DNA from: Papilionanthe hookeriana x Papilionanthe teres
Taxonomy: Eukaryota; Streptophyta; Magnoliopsida; Asparagales; Orchidaceae
Reading direction: 5' to 3'
Length of the DNA stretch: 64,000 bases
Assembly (NCBI GenBank): GCA_022702705.1
Contig: CM040430.1
Location: forward strand, 78,123,239 to 78,187,238
Positions 31,621 through 43,330 of the stretch are shown here, one piece after another; the first letter of the stretch is position 1, and each line of letters begins with the position of its first letter. The position numbers and the translations under genes are program-made. Below the pieces are notes generated by a model. That model saw nothing but the letters and a program-made list of their open reading frames with translations, did no database searches and was not told the origin of the DNA.

Positions 31621-32655
31621 AAAAATTAATGGATACATTAAAAAAGTACAAAAGAGCTTTTGGTTAGACTCTGGCTGATATAAAGGGAATTAGTCCTTCT
31701 AATTGTATGCACAAAATTTTATTGAACGATGAACATAAACCAAGAATTGATCCACAAAAGAGACTGAACTTTATTATGAAAGAAGTAGTTAAAAAAAAGA
31801 TTTTAAAATGGTTAGATGCTGGAATTATATATCCTATTTCAGACAATGCTTGGGTTAGCTCATTCATTGTGTTCCTAAGTAAGGAGGAGTGATTGTTGAA
31901 GCAAATGAGAATAATGAATTAATACCTATCAGGCAAGTTACTAGGTGGCATATTTGTATTGATTATAGAAAATTAAATTTTGCCACTAGGAAAGATCAAT
32001 TCCCTTTACCATTTCTAGACCAAATGTTGGATAGACTTTCTAGGCACAAATGTTTTAATTTTTTAGATGGATATACCGGTTACCATCAAATTCTTATTGC
32101 TCCTAAGGATCAAGAGAAAACTACATTTACTAGTCCTTATGGAACTTTTGCTTTTCGAAGAATGCCTTTCGGATTATGTAATGCACTTGCAACATTCCAG
32201 AGATGTATGATATCAATATTTAGTATGTTAATTGATGATGGAATAGAAGTGTTTATCGATGATTTTTTTGTATTTGGAACATCATTTGACGCATGCTTAA
32301 ATCATCTTGAAAAAGATTTGGAGTTATGGGAAATAACTAATTTAGTTCTAAATTGGGAGAAATGTCAATTTGTGGTTGCAGGAGGAATTTTATTAGGGCA
32401 TAAAATTTCAGAAAATGGAATGAAAGTAGACCCTACAAAAATTCAAGTTATAGCTAAACTACCACTTCCTACTACAGTGAGAGGGGTAAGAAGTTTTCTT
32501 GGACATGCTGGATTTTACAGGCGTTATATTAAAGATTTTTCAAAAATTACCAAACCTCTATGCCAACTTTTAGAAAAATGACAAGAAATTTTAATTTACT
32601 AAATATTGTTTGAATTCCTTTGAGTTATTAAAAGATAAACTAATCACAACACCTA
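31621..32655 (+). pseudogene. E3 reverse transcriptase
   Basis: KRAFG-stop-TLADIKGIS (TGG to TAG at 31665-31667), LKWLDAGIIYPISDNAWVSS, a frame change near 31870, then an open frame 31889-32581 with CIDYRKLNFATRKDQFPLPF, FLDGYTGYHQI, FAFRRMPFGLCN, and the polymerase box EVFIDDFFVFG (IDD at 32255-32263 in place of MDD). The connection block FLGHAGFYRRYIKDFSK is intact, and a frame change lies near 32580. Both catalytic aspartates of the box are kept. Confidence 0.9.
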
Positions 32656-33060
32656 TAATAATTTCACCTAACTGGGAGAAACCATTCAAATTAATGTGTG
32701 ATGCTAGTGATTATGCTATTGGAGCTGTTCTTGGACAAATATATGATAAGATTTTTAAAGTTATATACTATGCTAGTAAAACTCTTAACGATGTTCAAAT
32801 TAACTATACGGTTACTGAAAAAGAGTTACTGGTTATTGTGTATGCTTTTGACAAATTCAAATCTTATCTAATTAGGAATAAATGTATTGTGCATACTGAT
32901 CACTCTGTTATTAAATATCTGATTCAAAAGAAGGATACCAAAGCAAGATTAATTAGATGGATACTTTTGATGCAAGAATTCAATTTGTTGGTAATTGATA
33001 CAAAGGGAGCAGATAATCAAATTGCTGATCATTTATCAATATTAGAATATCATGAATTAT
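32656..33060 (+). pseudogene. E3 RNase H
   Basis: The open frame 32610-33104 contains all catalytic blocks: MCDASDYAIGAVLGQ, TVTEKELLVIVYAFDKF, HTDHSVIKYLIQKKD and GADNQIADHLSILE. This is the best preserved RNase H in the window. Confidence 0.92.
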
Positions 33061-33418
33061 CTGACACTGACAATGAAATTACAGACAGTTTCCCTGATGA
33101 ATAACTTTATAATATTAATGAGTGGAAAATAGCTTGGTATGCTGATATTGTTAACTATATTGTAAGTGATATTTTGTCAAATATGCTAACAATGTAGCAA
33201 TAGAAAAAAATCATTCATGATGCAAAAGCATATTTTTGGGACGAACCATATTTATATAAGTAATGTAAGGATCTTATTATTAGGAGATGTGTGCCTTATA
33301 AAGAAACTGAACTGATTATTCAAAAATGCCATGATTCTGAATTTGGAGGACATTTTGGGACTGACAAAACTACGCATAAAATTTTACAAGCCAAATTTTA
33401 TTGGCCTACTACCTTCAG
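33061..33418 (+). pseudogene. E3 integrase N-terminus, truncated
   Basis: After RNase H the linker and zinc-binding start are readable (AKAYFWDEPYLYK, RRCVPYKETELIIQKCHDSE, FGGHFGTDKTTHKILQAKFYWPT). Homology stops at about 33418, before the second Cys pair and the catalytic core. What follows is not integrase. Confidence 0.85.
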
Positions 33419-33599
33419 GGCCAAGTTTCGAAGATCGCTAAATATGGCTTTTCTAACAACTACTCCTAGTACATTTCTACTCCTAATTTTAATTCATCTA
33501 GATCAATTATACAGGTGAAATTAAAGATTGATAGAGATATTTTTCTCTTGTGATTTCCAAGGTAGATTATAGGTGTTAATTCTAAGAAATGTAATATGG
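33419..33599. other. Junction sequence of unknown origin
   Basis: Short AT-rich stretch between the broken E3 integrase and a partial minus-strand LTR. Nothing recognised. Confidence 0.4.
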
Positions 33600-34834
33600 T
33601 AGTGAAAAAAGGAGCATTCCTCTTCTTTACCCTCTATTGAGAACAAAGAAGTTTGGTTAACCTAGTTTTAATTCCTTAAACTAAAGATAAGGTTGGTCAC
33701 AATTCTTGCCTGTCACCCTAGAGTCTCTAATTTATGCCCTCGATTTAGCTAAACTAGCTTTAATTCATTAAATCCTAGATCAAATTGGTTAGAATTCTTT
33801 CCTGTCACTCTAGAGTCCCCAATTTACACCCATCAAAGCTTATTTCCTTAAGTTGCATTGCCTCATGACTCATCTTTCAAAGACAATCACATAATGTGAG
33901 TAATTTATGTTGCTTCGCCACAGCTCTGTCAAATCCTAATGGGCAAAAAAAAATTAACAATTTATATGGCCTGTACAACATGTAAATTAAATTTGGAGAT
34001 ATGCTCATCAAATGAAAATAAAGATCAATTCAAATCATTCATAATCCAACAAATCTAACCTATCAATCACAAGATAAAATTATAACAAATCGACTTACTA
34101 CACATGTTAAACACCAAAGAAAACTTCATTCAATCTAAGCAAATTCACCAAATATGTGTTTAAAACAAGAATCAAATAAAAATACACATGATACTTAGCT
34201 TATTCCCTATAAAAATAGAAGATAATTCCACCGGATGATGATTTCCACAGTGCTACACAATGTGCTATCATTAACACCTTACAGATTCTCTTAAATTCCC
34301 CTCTTTAATCTCTTTGGAACAAGAGTTCCTACTCGTAAATACTCTCCTAGAAGAATTCCAGGAGTTCGATCACCTACTCTTTTTCTACTCAGAGAGTCAA
34401 ACCAAAAAAATTTCAAAAGCTGCAAAATTTCCTTTAAATCATCTTCAATCTTTCCATTTGAACCGTCAGCAATCATAAAAATAACTGGCAAAAAGTACCC
34501 ATTTGACCTGCAATACCAAGGTGCCTATTCTGCGGCACCTGAGCGTCATGCTTTCCCTTTGCATGAAATTCTTGGATGCCTAAGCGGCCAGAACCTGGGG
34601 CCAAGTTGTTCATACAACACCTTGACACCCAAAAGTTGCGCCTAGGCGCCATACCACAATCAGCACCTTTGCTGCATTTGGCTCGGTTTTGCTCTGATTT
34701 AGCCCAAGTTTGTTCCAATGCTCCAACCTATTATACCTGCATCTTAAACATAAAAATACCTTCCATCAAAGTGTAGTTTCATTCACAAAAAAGTGAAAAA
34801 TATGAAGAAATTAAGTATATTAAAAAACATATCA
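33600..34834 (-). repeat. LTR4, partial minus-strand LTR
   Basis: The right end (LTR start on the minus strand) is TGATATGTTTTTTAATATAC, next to a PPT-like AAGTTTATGGGAATT (34835-34851) and the block TGTTACTTGAGGAG. Inside are the AGTGTAGTTTCATTCAC block near the start and GC words of the GCGCCTAGGCGCC type (34510-34660). The left part has the AGGAGCATTCCTCTTCTTTA block, but the conserved LTR end (GATCGATAACC block) is missing. A 92-bp tandem duplication lies at about 33650-33835. Its words resemble those of the nested LTR at 48138-50010. Confidence 0.75.
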
Positions 34835-34972
34835 AATTCCCATAAACTTAAATATTACTTCTCCTCAAGTAACACTACAACTTTAAAAACCAAATATATT
34901 CATTTAAGGTAGTGTGTTTGACCCGACCCGCAATTACGCAGTAAATTAATTTCCAAAAGATGGCAAAAAACT
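34835..34972 (-). other. 3' UTR scrap fused to PBS-side scrap
   Basis: 34835-34905 matches the last bases of an element 3' UTR on the minus strand (PPT and TTATAGTGTTACTTGAGG block). 34958-34972 resembles the first bases after an LTR (AAGTTTTTTGCCATC). The two ends are joined with almost nothing between them, so the interior of whatever lay here has been deleted. Confidence 0.5.
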
Positions 34973-36906
34973 TGACCCGATTTATAAATAGCGGCTAGTG
35001 TGCAAAAATCTTAAATGATATAAAAATTAGAAAATATTTTACACACTAGGGGTACTACGCAAGTATACGTATCGCTTCAAGTAATATAGAGTTTTCTTTA
35101 AAAACACCAGTATCGATCCCACGAGGAAGTGAAGTAAGAAGTCTTTAATCAAATTCTAGTCTACTAATAATAGTCCTTAGTTTGGAATGTCGATTAAAAT
35201 TGTGTTTTATCTAGCAACTACTCCTAAATACAAGAGTTAAATGTAATAGTAACTATAACTAAATGCAAATAATAATTCTAAAAATAACCCTTTTTGGATG
35301 AGTTGGTTTGGATAATTTTGAGATATTAAAAACTACTATTCTTATGTAATGAATTAGATAATGTATAGGAATGAGATGCATTTAATATTGTATGTGTCAA
35401 ATAGGAGCAATCCTATTCTTTACCCTTTAGTCCAGGCATAAAGAACATTGACTAATCCTATGCTTGGTTACTGAATCTGCGGCTAGGCTGGGAGGATACC
35501 GGCTCTCACTTCGGAGCTCCCACGTTCCCCTCGCTTGAGGGCTAACAATCTACACTTCAGCACCCAAACGATAGGACCGAATTAAGGATTTTAGTCTGTC
35601 ACTCTAAAATCTCCAATTCTACGCCCGATAATTATATTTCTCTATTTATTTGCATTCAACTTCCATGAACTTCACCATCCATGGAATTTGAATGTGGTTT
35701 CACTTTATTGAGAATTACACCGCCCTTTCGGGTCGATGCAATTACAACGAATTTTAACACTACAATGGGCCCTTATTGCAATGTAAATGAAGTGCAAGTA
35801 AAAACCATCACATTTATAATTAAACTTACTTCTACCATGCATCACAAAATCCTAAACATGATTTCTACTCATTACAAAATAAAAGTAAAAGGAAAACAAT
35901 GACATAATCTTCTTATGCCACTATTTCCAAAGAAGAAGAAAGAGTAAGAGAGATGCGTCACAAAGCACGAAGAAAACATAAAGGAAACTTCATTTAACAA
36001 AAGCAAATCCACTAAATAATTGTTTACAAAATTATAAGATAATGAAGAACAATACTTAGCTTTTTCTCCTTGAAAGAAAGACGAAGATCTCTCCCATAAA
36101 GTCTCCCGGCGATCCATGCAATGCTAGCGAAATCCCTTACAAATTCTCTCAAAATCTCCTCTCCAATCTCTCCAAAAGGGTAGAAATCTACATTTCTACT
36201 CTTAATCTAAGAATCCTAAACATTCCTCTAAGTTTTTCTCTCCTTTCCTCTATTGTTTTTCTAAATTCCTCTACACATTTCTAACACATATTCGCCATTT
36301 TAAAGAGTATGGACGAATTTTGAAGAGTTTCCTTAAGCACCCCTTCGAAAAAGCGTCCAAATACGTCGAATATTGGCCCAAAACCGCCAAATGTCGGTTC
36401 ATGGTCATCTGGGCCGCTGTTGGCGGGTTCGAGGCCGCTGTCGGCGGCCTTTTCGGCCATATTTCGGTGGTCTCGGGAAAATCTCGCCGTCGGCGAGATC
36501 GATCTCGCCGTCGGCGAGCAGGCTGCTGCGCGGCTCCACGGTTTCGCTCCGTTTGGCTCCGTTTCAACTCCGTTTTGCCCCATTTCAGTTGTGTTGTGTT
36601 TGTAACAGATAGTCCTACAAAATAAGCATAAAAACAACCTTTCTTAAAGTGTAATCTCATTCAAAAATATGCAAGAAGTGTAAAAGAGATTAAGCATCAA
36701 AAGACTTATCGAAATGTGTCAGGGCAGAATTTCATTTCTTGCTCGTTTTTGCTCCAAATTGCACCATTTTTGCTTTCTTTTGCTTCAATCACCATTTCTT
36801 GTACCTAAAACCAAAAAACATACAAAATACCTTCCTTTAAAGTGTAATATCATCAAAAAATGAGTAAAATAATATAGCAAAAAGCGTATATATTTTAGGC
36901 GTATCA
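34973..36906 (-). repeat. LTR5, near-complete minus-strand LTR
   Basis: Minus-strand start TGATACGCCTAAAATATATA at 36906, end near TCGGGTCA at 34973; 1.93 kb. Same subfamily as LTR7-LTR9, with the same duplicated U3 head and CTGCTCGCCGACGGCGAG-type GC words (36410-36540). The conserved GGGAGCTCCGAAGTGAGAGC (35490-35523) and GATCGATACTGG/ACTTGAAGCGATACG blocks are present. Several opposed short ORFs over 36270-36660 are only GC-rich shadows. Confidence 0.85.
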
Positions 36907-37404
36907 GTGTTTCTTTAGGATTTCCTATAATGTTTCTCTAGGAATGTTATAGTACAACCTTAACAAAGTTCTAGTGAATCAGACTAAAACTATAGTATAA
37001 TAATATTTAGTATTAAACTTAAGAACCCTGAATTTCTGTCTAGTTCAAAAATGAAAGTACTTTGTTATACTTAGCATTCCTAGAAAGTATAAAGTTAAGA
37101 TTAGAGAACTCTATTTGTAAAGGTTTAACTAATAATTTTTGAAATAAAAACAAGTTTATGATTGTTTCTAAGTCTTTTTATTTTTTTAGGAGGATTCAAG
37201 TGAAACAATTTTTGATTAGGCTTCTCCTCAAGTTTCTACTCACTTTCATGTGAGAATTGTTATGTGTAGATACGCCTTAAATATTTTTGAATTTCACTAT
37301 CCTCCTTCTAAAATTAAAAACTTATTACTATCCTTTACATATAAAAATGTAGTATTAGTTTGAAAATAAGTTTTAATAGGGTCTCATTCCTTTTAAAAGA
37401 GGAG
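36907..37404 (-). other. Minus-strand 3' UTR fragment of an Athila-type element
   Basis: Reads like the E4/E5 3' UTR on the minus strand: the CTATACTATAATATTTCTGA-like part near 36930-37010, the block GAGGAGAAGCCTAATCAAAA (37220-37245), and the block GAATTTCACTATCC (37290) with AGTATTAGTTTG. It ends abruptly at about 37404 against LTR6. Confidence 0.65.
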
Positions 37405-39004
37405 CACACGTATTGATCCCATGAGGATAGTGTTAAAAACTTTTTAACAAGCGATTTTCAAGTTTACTGAATCAATAACTCTAGTTTGAAGTGATTGAAT
37501 GTAAGAAAGAATCTAACAGTCATGAAAGCGCAATAAATAAAAATACTATGAATAAGTCCTGATTTTTTCAGATATATAAGAATTATACTCTCATAACATT
37601 GGTCATGTGGTTTATTGATGTTATTCTATGAAACTGACAATTTTATTTACAATCATAGACAAAAGTTTCTCCATAAGCATATGCCTAGGTTAGAAAAATA
37701 ATCAGAAACCCCTAAATTTAAGTATTACTAGACCTATGAGATTTTTTAGGATTCTTATGATCCTCTACCAAGGATACAAAATCCTAACTTGAATATGCCT
37801 ACTCTACAAATTTTATGTGGCTAGCTTAGTCATTCCACTATGCAACAGATATAAGCCATAGTTCACGGTGAATTTTATTCTTCTTATCATGTCCGATAAA
37901 AACATAATTAAGGTTGAAAGTTTAATACATCAACATCAAAACTTCATGCATTAAAAAGGAATCGAGGGAAAAAAAATTCCTAGGATAAAAACCATAATAA
38001 AATCACATGTCTAACGCCACAAAAGAATGAAATGAAGTCAATTAAAATACATGAAGAATGAATAAGTCAAAATATTTTTTGCTAGAATAATAAAAAATAG
38101 TCATACAAGAGGTCCAAAACACTCAACTACAGTAAATCCATCCTTAAAAATACACCATGCACCTTTTTTATCTAAATAATCTCTCATAAATCTTCTCTCA
38201 TACATATGCACTCAATCTCTACTTATAACATCATCAAGATTCAAAATAGACATCAAAAGTGGAAGAAACAAGAAAGAACATTACTCTTCCAAGCAAACAG
38301 GAGGGAGAAACTCCTAGAGCTCCAAAGCCTTCCTTAAACTCTAGAGGCCTACCCCTAAGGCTATCTATAAATAAAAAAGCAAGTACTATACTTATGTATT
38401 GAATTTGAAGCCCAAAATAGGTGTCCAAACTCTCTAAATCAGTCAATATCCAAAATTTAGGTGTTTTGTCTCATACGGGTGTGCAAATTCACCATAGGTG
38501 TACATAGTCGCTACTGTAGGAGTACAAATGTACATAAGTCTACAGGCATGATGGTGGGGTTGTGTGGTTATGGATGGTCAAAACCGCAATTGTGGCTGCA
38601 TGTGCATAAGTGTGATGCAGCGGGTTGCAGATAGTGGAGCATGATCACATGTGCTTGTCCGGACACTAGGGAGCTTGGTTATAGTAGCATTCAAGTGTAT
38701 ACAATTACGAAGGTGGGTGTATTCGCATGCATGCACATGGGTACTAGCAGGTGTGGTTTTTCACACATGTGCACGCAGTTGCATGTTGGTGCATTCATGT
38801 ACGCGCAAATGCTTGGCCGCTTGGTTGAAATCTTAATCTTCATTCTTTTTGCTCCCCACATTACCTCCTTTCTTTTAAAGTGGCATAAACACTATATCTT
38901 GTACATTACACAAAAAACATATTTCTGATGTGTAATATCATTATAAATAATAAAGAAAACGTAGTAATTAAAGTAATGAAATCACATAAATTTAGCTCAT
39001 ATCA
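37405..39004 (-). repeat. LTR6, divergent partial minus-strand LTR
   Basis: The minus-strand start is taken as TGATATGAGCTAAATTTATG at 39004. The TTTAAAGTGGCAT block near 38875 and TATTGATCCCATGAGGATAG near 37417 match LTR landmarks. The GC-word region is replaced by a GT/CA-rich block (38460-38830) with repeated GTGTGCA/TGCACA words. The R/U5 end is truncated at the left. I have no TSD for it. Confidence 0.5.
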
Positions 39005-39421
39005 TCAGGTTGCCGAGTGTGTCTCCCTTGGTGACACATTTTGTTGGTCTTCCTATGATCTCAAGGTAACTGAATGTCTTCTCATCAAGGATGGGTGAAA
39101 GGCCGTACATTATGTCTTGATCAAAATCCCTCGCCTTAGATGAACCTTGTATACGATGATGAGTATAAAGCTCTACAATGTATGAATTAGGGTTAAAGTT
39201 ATATTTCCTGTTTAATTTATGGTTGTTGGCAAACTCCAATTACTCAGCTAGTGTTTTTGGCCGCTACATGACTAGTAAGTATTATAAAGATCCTTCCTTA
39301 GCCCCTGAGCTAAAGTTGAATGGGTAACCATAGGTTCTAGGTTTGGCACATCCAACATTCCTTTCAATAGCATGTGATGAATGAGTGAACTCTTGATTTG
39401 TCCCTAATGAATCTGCATAGG
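39005..39421 (-). pseudogene. gag: Ty3/gypsy gag fragment (non-Athila), C-terminal side of insertion
   Basis: The minus strand reads MVTHSTLAQGLRKDLYNT, then after a frame change RPKTLAE-stop-LEFANNHKLN, the pattern of the gag domain end in Tat/Ogre-like Ty3/gypsy elements (a GLR block, then a KTxAE block and a helical end). The frame continues across the array into 57784-58030, which supports one interrupted gene. The part from 39005 to 39200 (ARDFDQDIMYGLSPILDE) is not recognised. Family assignment is from pattern memory only. Confidence 0.45.
39417..39421 (+). repeat. Left target-site duplication ATAGG of the tandem array
   Basis: ATAGG directly before TGACACG of LTR7; the identical ATAGG follows LTR9 at 57784-57788. 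Confidence 0.85.
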
Positions 39422-41299
39422 TGACACGTCTAAAAAATGCTTCATTTTCCATACAAATTTTATGCTTAATTTTGATGATATTGCACTTTAAAGGAAGGTA
39501 TTTTGTATATTTTATGGTTTGAGGTACAAGAAATGGAGATTGGAGCAAAATGAAGCCAAAACGGTGTAATTTGGAGCAAAATCGAGCAAGAAATGAAATT
39601 TTGCCCTGACACCTTTCGATAAGTCTTTCTGTGTTTGATCTATTTTACATTTCTTGCATATTTTTTAATATGATTACACTTTAAAAAAGGTTGTTTTTAT
39701 GCTTATTTTGTAGGGCTATCTGTTAGGAACACAACGCAATTGAAACGGGGCTAATCAGAGCTAAAACGAAGCCAAACGGAGCTAAACGGTGGAGCTGCGC
39801 AGTCTGCTCGCCGAAAGCGCCTTCGAGGGCGCCGACAACAAGATTTTCCCAAGAAGGCCAAAAAATGACAGAAAAGTTCGCCGACAGCGCCCTTGAGCTT
39901 GCCGACAGTGTCCGAGATGACTATGGACCGACTTTTGGCAGTTATGGGCCGAAATTCAACGTATTTGGATGCCTTTTGAAAAGTTTCTTGTGACAACTCC
40001 TCAAACTTCGTCCCTACACTTTAAAAGAATGAATTTAGGTCATAAAATAAAAAAGGAATGTTAGGAAAAACTTGAAGAATGTTTATGGTTCTTAGATTAG
40101 GAGTAGAAATGTAGATTTCTACCTTTTTGGAGAGATTGGAGAGGAGATTTTGAGAGAATTTGTTAAGGATTGTAATAGCATTGCATGGATCGAAAGGAGA
40201 CTTTCTGTGAAATATCTTCATCTTTCTTTCAAAGGGAAAAAACTAAGTATTGTTCTTCATTATCTTAAGATTTGTAAACACTTACCTAATGGATTTGCTT
40301 TAGATAAATGAAGTTTCTGTTGTGTTTTCTTCATTCTTTGTGACGTATCACTCTTACCCTTTCTTCTTCTTTGGAAATAGTGGCATGAGAAGATTATGTC
40401 ATTATTTTCCCTTTACTTTTCTTTTGTAAAGAGTAGAATTCATGTGTAGGATGTTGAGATACATGCTAGAAGAAGTTTTATATATAAATGTGATGGTTTT
40501 TACTTGCACTTTATTTACATTGCAATTAAGGCCTGTTGTAATGTTAAAATTTGTTGTGAAAACATACGATCTGAGAGGGTTATGCCTTCTACAACTAGGT
40601 ACGAACTACATTCAAATTCCATGGATGGTGAAGTTCATGGGGATTGAATGCAAATAAATAGGGAAATATAATTATTGGACGTAGAAATGGAGATTTTAGA
40701 GTGACAGACTAAAACAATTGGACGTAGAATTCGGTCCTATTATTTGAGTACTGAAGCTGAGAGGGGAACGCGGGAGCTCCGAAGTTAGAGCTGTTCCTCC
40801 CAGCTGAGCCACGGATTTAGTAAACAAGCATAGGGTTAGTCAATGTTCTTTATGCCTTGACCAAAGTGTAAAGAGTAAGATTGCTCCTATTTCGCACATA
40901 CAATATTTAATGCATCTCATTCCTATACATTATTCATTTCATTACATAAGAACAGTAGTTTTTATTATCTCAAAATTCACCAAACCAATTCATCCAAAAA
41001 GGGTTATCTTTAGAATTAATATTTGCATTTAGTTATAGTTACTATATTTACATTTAACATTTGCATTTATGAGTAGTTGCTAGATAAAACATCATTTTAA
41101 TCGACATTCCAAACTAAGGAGTAATTGTAGTAGACTAGAATTTGACTAAGGGCCTTTTATCTCGCTTCCTGTGGGATCGATAACCAGGACTCCACTAGAG
41201 CCCTGTATTACTTGAGCGATACGTATACTTGCATTGATATAAGTGACTTTATTATTAATCAATTGCACTAATTTTTATCACCACAAAAAGTCGCGGTCA
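39422..41299 (+). repeat. LTR7 (5' LTR of E4)
   Basis: TGACACGTCTAAAAAATGCT to GTCGCGGTCA, 1878 bp. The U3 head occurs twice: a first TTGCACTTTAAAGGAAGGTA unit (about 39480) and a second ATTACACTTTAAAAAAGGTT unit (about 39670). GC words of the CGCCGACAGCGCC type at 39800-39915; TATA-like TTTTATATATAAATG near 40478. The GGGAGCTCC hairpin block (about 40766-40800) is damaged here but intact in LTR8. GATCGATAACCAGGACTCC at 41176. Confidence 0.92.
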
Positions 41300-41305
41300 A
41301 GTTTT

Positions 41306-41323
41306 TGGCGCCGTTGTCGAGGA
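41306..41323 (+). other. E4 primer-binding site (tRNA-Asp)
   Basis: TGGCGCCGTTGTCGAGGA, two mismatches to the complement of the plant tRNA-Asp 3' end, six bases after LTR7. Confidence 0.9.
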
Positions 41324-41559
41324 AGCTTCGGTAAAAACATTAGAAGAATTTTATTTAAAATTATTAGGCTTAGACTTGGAATACTGTAGTGTCGTAAAAA
41401 ATGTTTTGTGTAAAAAGTGTTTTAAATGAAAAAGTGCTGTGAAAGATGAAGAAAATTATTTGTGTGAAAAATAAGGTGTTTGTGAAAATGTTTTGTTGTG
41501 TTGAATATATTTCATCTATTATTTGTTTAATTTTTAATGTATTGTTTGTTTTGTTACAT

Positions 41560-43330
41560 ATGCGAAGCAAAGGATCTACAGGACTTGTTTCTTATGATCC
41601 CGAATTTGAAAAAAATCAAAAAATAAAAATACAAAAAGGACTCGAAAAACTAGAAATGAAAATAGAAAACTTTCAAGATAATAAAATGGAAAATCATCAT
41701 ACTTCATTGACGGATTACCTAAATCCTACGACAGATGAAATTCACTCAAGTATACAAAACCTTGTCGTAGACGGTGATTTGTTTGAAATAAATCCTGATA
41801 TTATCCAACTGGTGCAGACCAATAACTTTGGGGGAACTCCTTTGGAAGATCCCTATTTAGACTTATCAAATTTTCTAGAACTTTGTGCTACATTTTGTTA
41901 TTACAGTATGTCAGACGATGCTGTTAGACTAAGGCTTTTTCCTTTCTCACTAAGGGATAAGGCTAAAATGTGGTTATACTCATTAGCACCTGGCTCTTTT
42001 AAATATTGGGAGGAGTTAACTCAGAAATTTTTAGCTAAGTATTTTCCACCTTCAAGGACAACTAAAATTAGAAACGATATTATCTCATTTTGTCAATATG
42101 AAGGAGAATCAATATACGAAGCTTGGGAAAGATTTAAGGAACTTCTAAGAAAGTGTCCACACCATGCTCTGCCCGATTGGTTAATCATTGAAACTTTTTA
42201 TAATGGGTTAGTAGGATCCCTTAGGTCTATAATTGATGCTGCCACTGGGGGATCATTAATGTCAAAACCATTTGATGAAGCGTATGAGTTAATTAAAATA
42301 ATGGCTACAAATGAATTTCAATGGCAATCTGCAATTGTAAATCCTAAGAAGGTAGCCAGTGCTGATATTACGGATGTGATTACAGTTCTTGCATCTCAAG
42401 TTGCCGCAATATCAAGGAAGTTGGACCAATTTGGAATGAACCAGCCTCAATTCACTCCAGTAAGTGAGGAAAGTTCATTAGGGCATATAATTGATTCTAA
42501 CTTATCATATGATGCTTTAAATACCATAAGTAAATCGTACTCTAAATTTTACAACCCAGGTTAGGATAACCATCCTAATTTTAACTGGAATCATACTACT
42601 GATGATGGAAACAAAAAATGAGAAGATAATCATGCAAATCCTAATGGAAGTTGGAATAATCAGGGGAACACAAACTATAGACCTTCTTATCCACTGGACT
42701 CTAACAATGATCAAGAATTTGAGGATAAGAAGATGTTTATGGAAGAAGTGGTATTGCAAATGGGAAACCATTTGCAAAGTCAAAATGCTACGATTAGAAA
42801 TAAAGAGAATAAACTGGGACAATTTGCTAATTCACTTAGCAATTGACCTCAAGAACACTTCCTAGCAACATTGAGATCAACCTTAAAGAAACACTCATGA
42901 ACAAGTACAAGTTGTCCAATTAAAAAGTGGATGAAAGATAGAGGATGTGGTTAGAAAAGAGAATGATGTTTTGAGAGAAACAAATGAAACTAAAAGACTT
43001 GAAGAACATGTTTCTAAGGATCTGGAAAAATTAATATCTCCAACCAAAATCAGTTTGGAATGAACACCACCTCCATTTCCTCATAGACTTAGTCGGCTTG
43101 AGTTGGATAAAAAATTTTCAAAGTTCATGAAAGTACTTAAGAAGTTAACGATAAATATTTCTTTCACTGAAGCACTGGAACAGATGCTAAGTTATGCAAA
43201 GTTTATGAAGGAGATATTAAAAAAGAAAAGGAAATTTAGGGATTACGAGACAGTTGCATTAAGTGAGGAGGGCAGCGCAATACTTCAGAAAAATTTTCCT
43301 CAGAAACTTAAAGATCCTTGTAGCTTTGCA
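41560..43330 (+). pseudogene. gag: E4 gag and gag-PR linker
   Basis: ATG 41560 (MRSKGSTGLVSYDPEF) opens a frame that runs to 42564. The structural gag domain is complete: LFPFSLRDKAKMWLYSLAPG, KFLAKYFPPSRTTK, YEGESIYEAWERFKELLRKC, FYNGLVGSLRSIIDAATGG, SLMSKPFDEAYELIK. A stop (TGG to TAG) at 42562-42564 and a TGA near 42619 break the Asn-rich part. A two-base insertion near 42893, shared with E5, shifts the frame before VVQLK. The linker carries LEKLISPTKISLE, PPPFPH and LTINISFTEALEQM. The frame upstream of the ATG is open but noncoding leader. Confidence 0.9.

Larger units (their letters stand above)
27203..33418 (+). mobile_element. E3: Athila-type element, 3' part lost
   Basis: The 5' LTR (27203-28980), tRNA-Asp PBS (28987-29004), gag, PR, RT and RNase H are followed by an integrase that stops making sense at about 33418. 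IN core, env-position ORFs, 3' UTR and 3' LTR are missing, replaced by unrelated and minus-strand LTR sequence. E3 begins inside the E2 gag, so it landed there; the five bases before it are CCAAC, but the partner TSD cannot be found because the 3' end is lost. Confidence 0.87.

Noticed and set aside
36271..36660. Overlapping ORFs of 60-129 codons on both strands
   Set aside because: They lie in the GC-rich word region of LTR5, where stops are rare in every frame. Arg/Ala-rich products without motifs.
33600..36906. LTR4 and LTR5 as the two ends of one short element
   Set aside because: Their U3 sequences and GC words differ clearly, so they belong to different subfamilies. The join between them is better explained by deletion.
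38641..38928. Cys/His-rich ORF as a possible small secreted protein
   Set aside because: It is within the GT/CA-rich block of a partial LTR (TGCATG/GTGTGCA words). The Cys and His come from the repeat composition.
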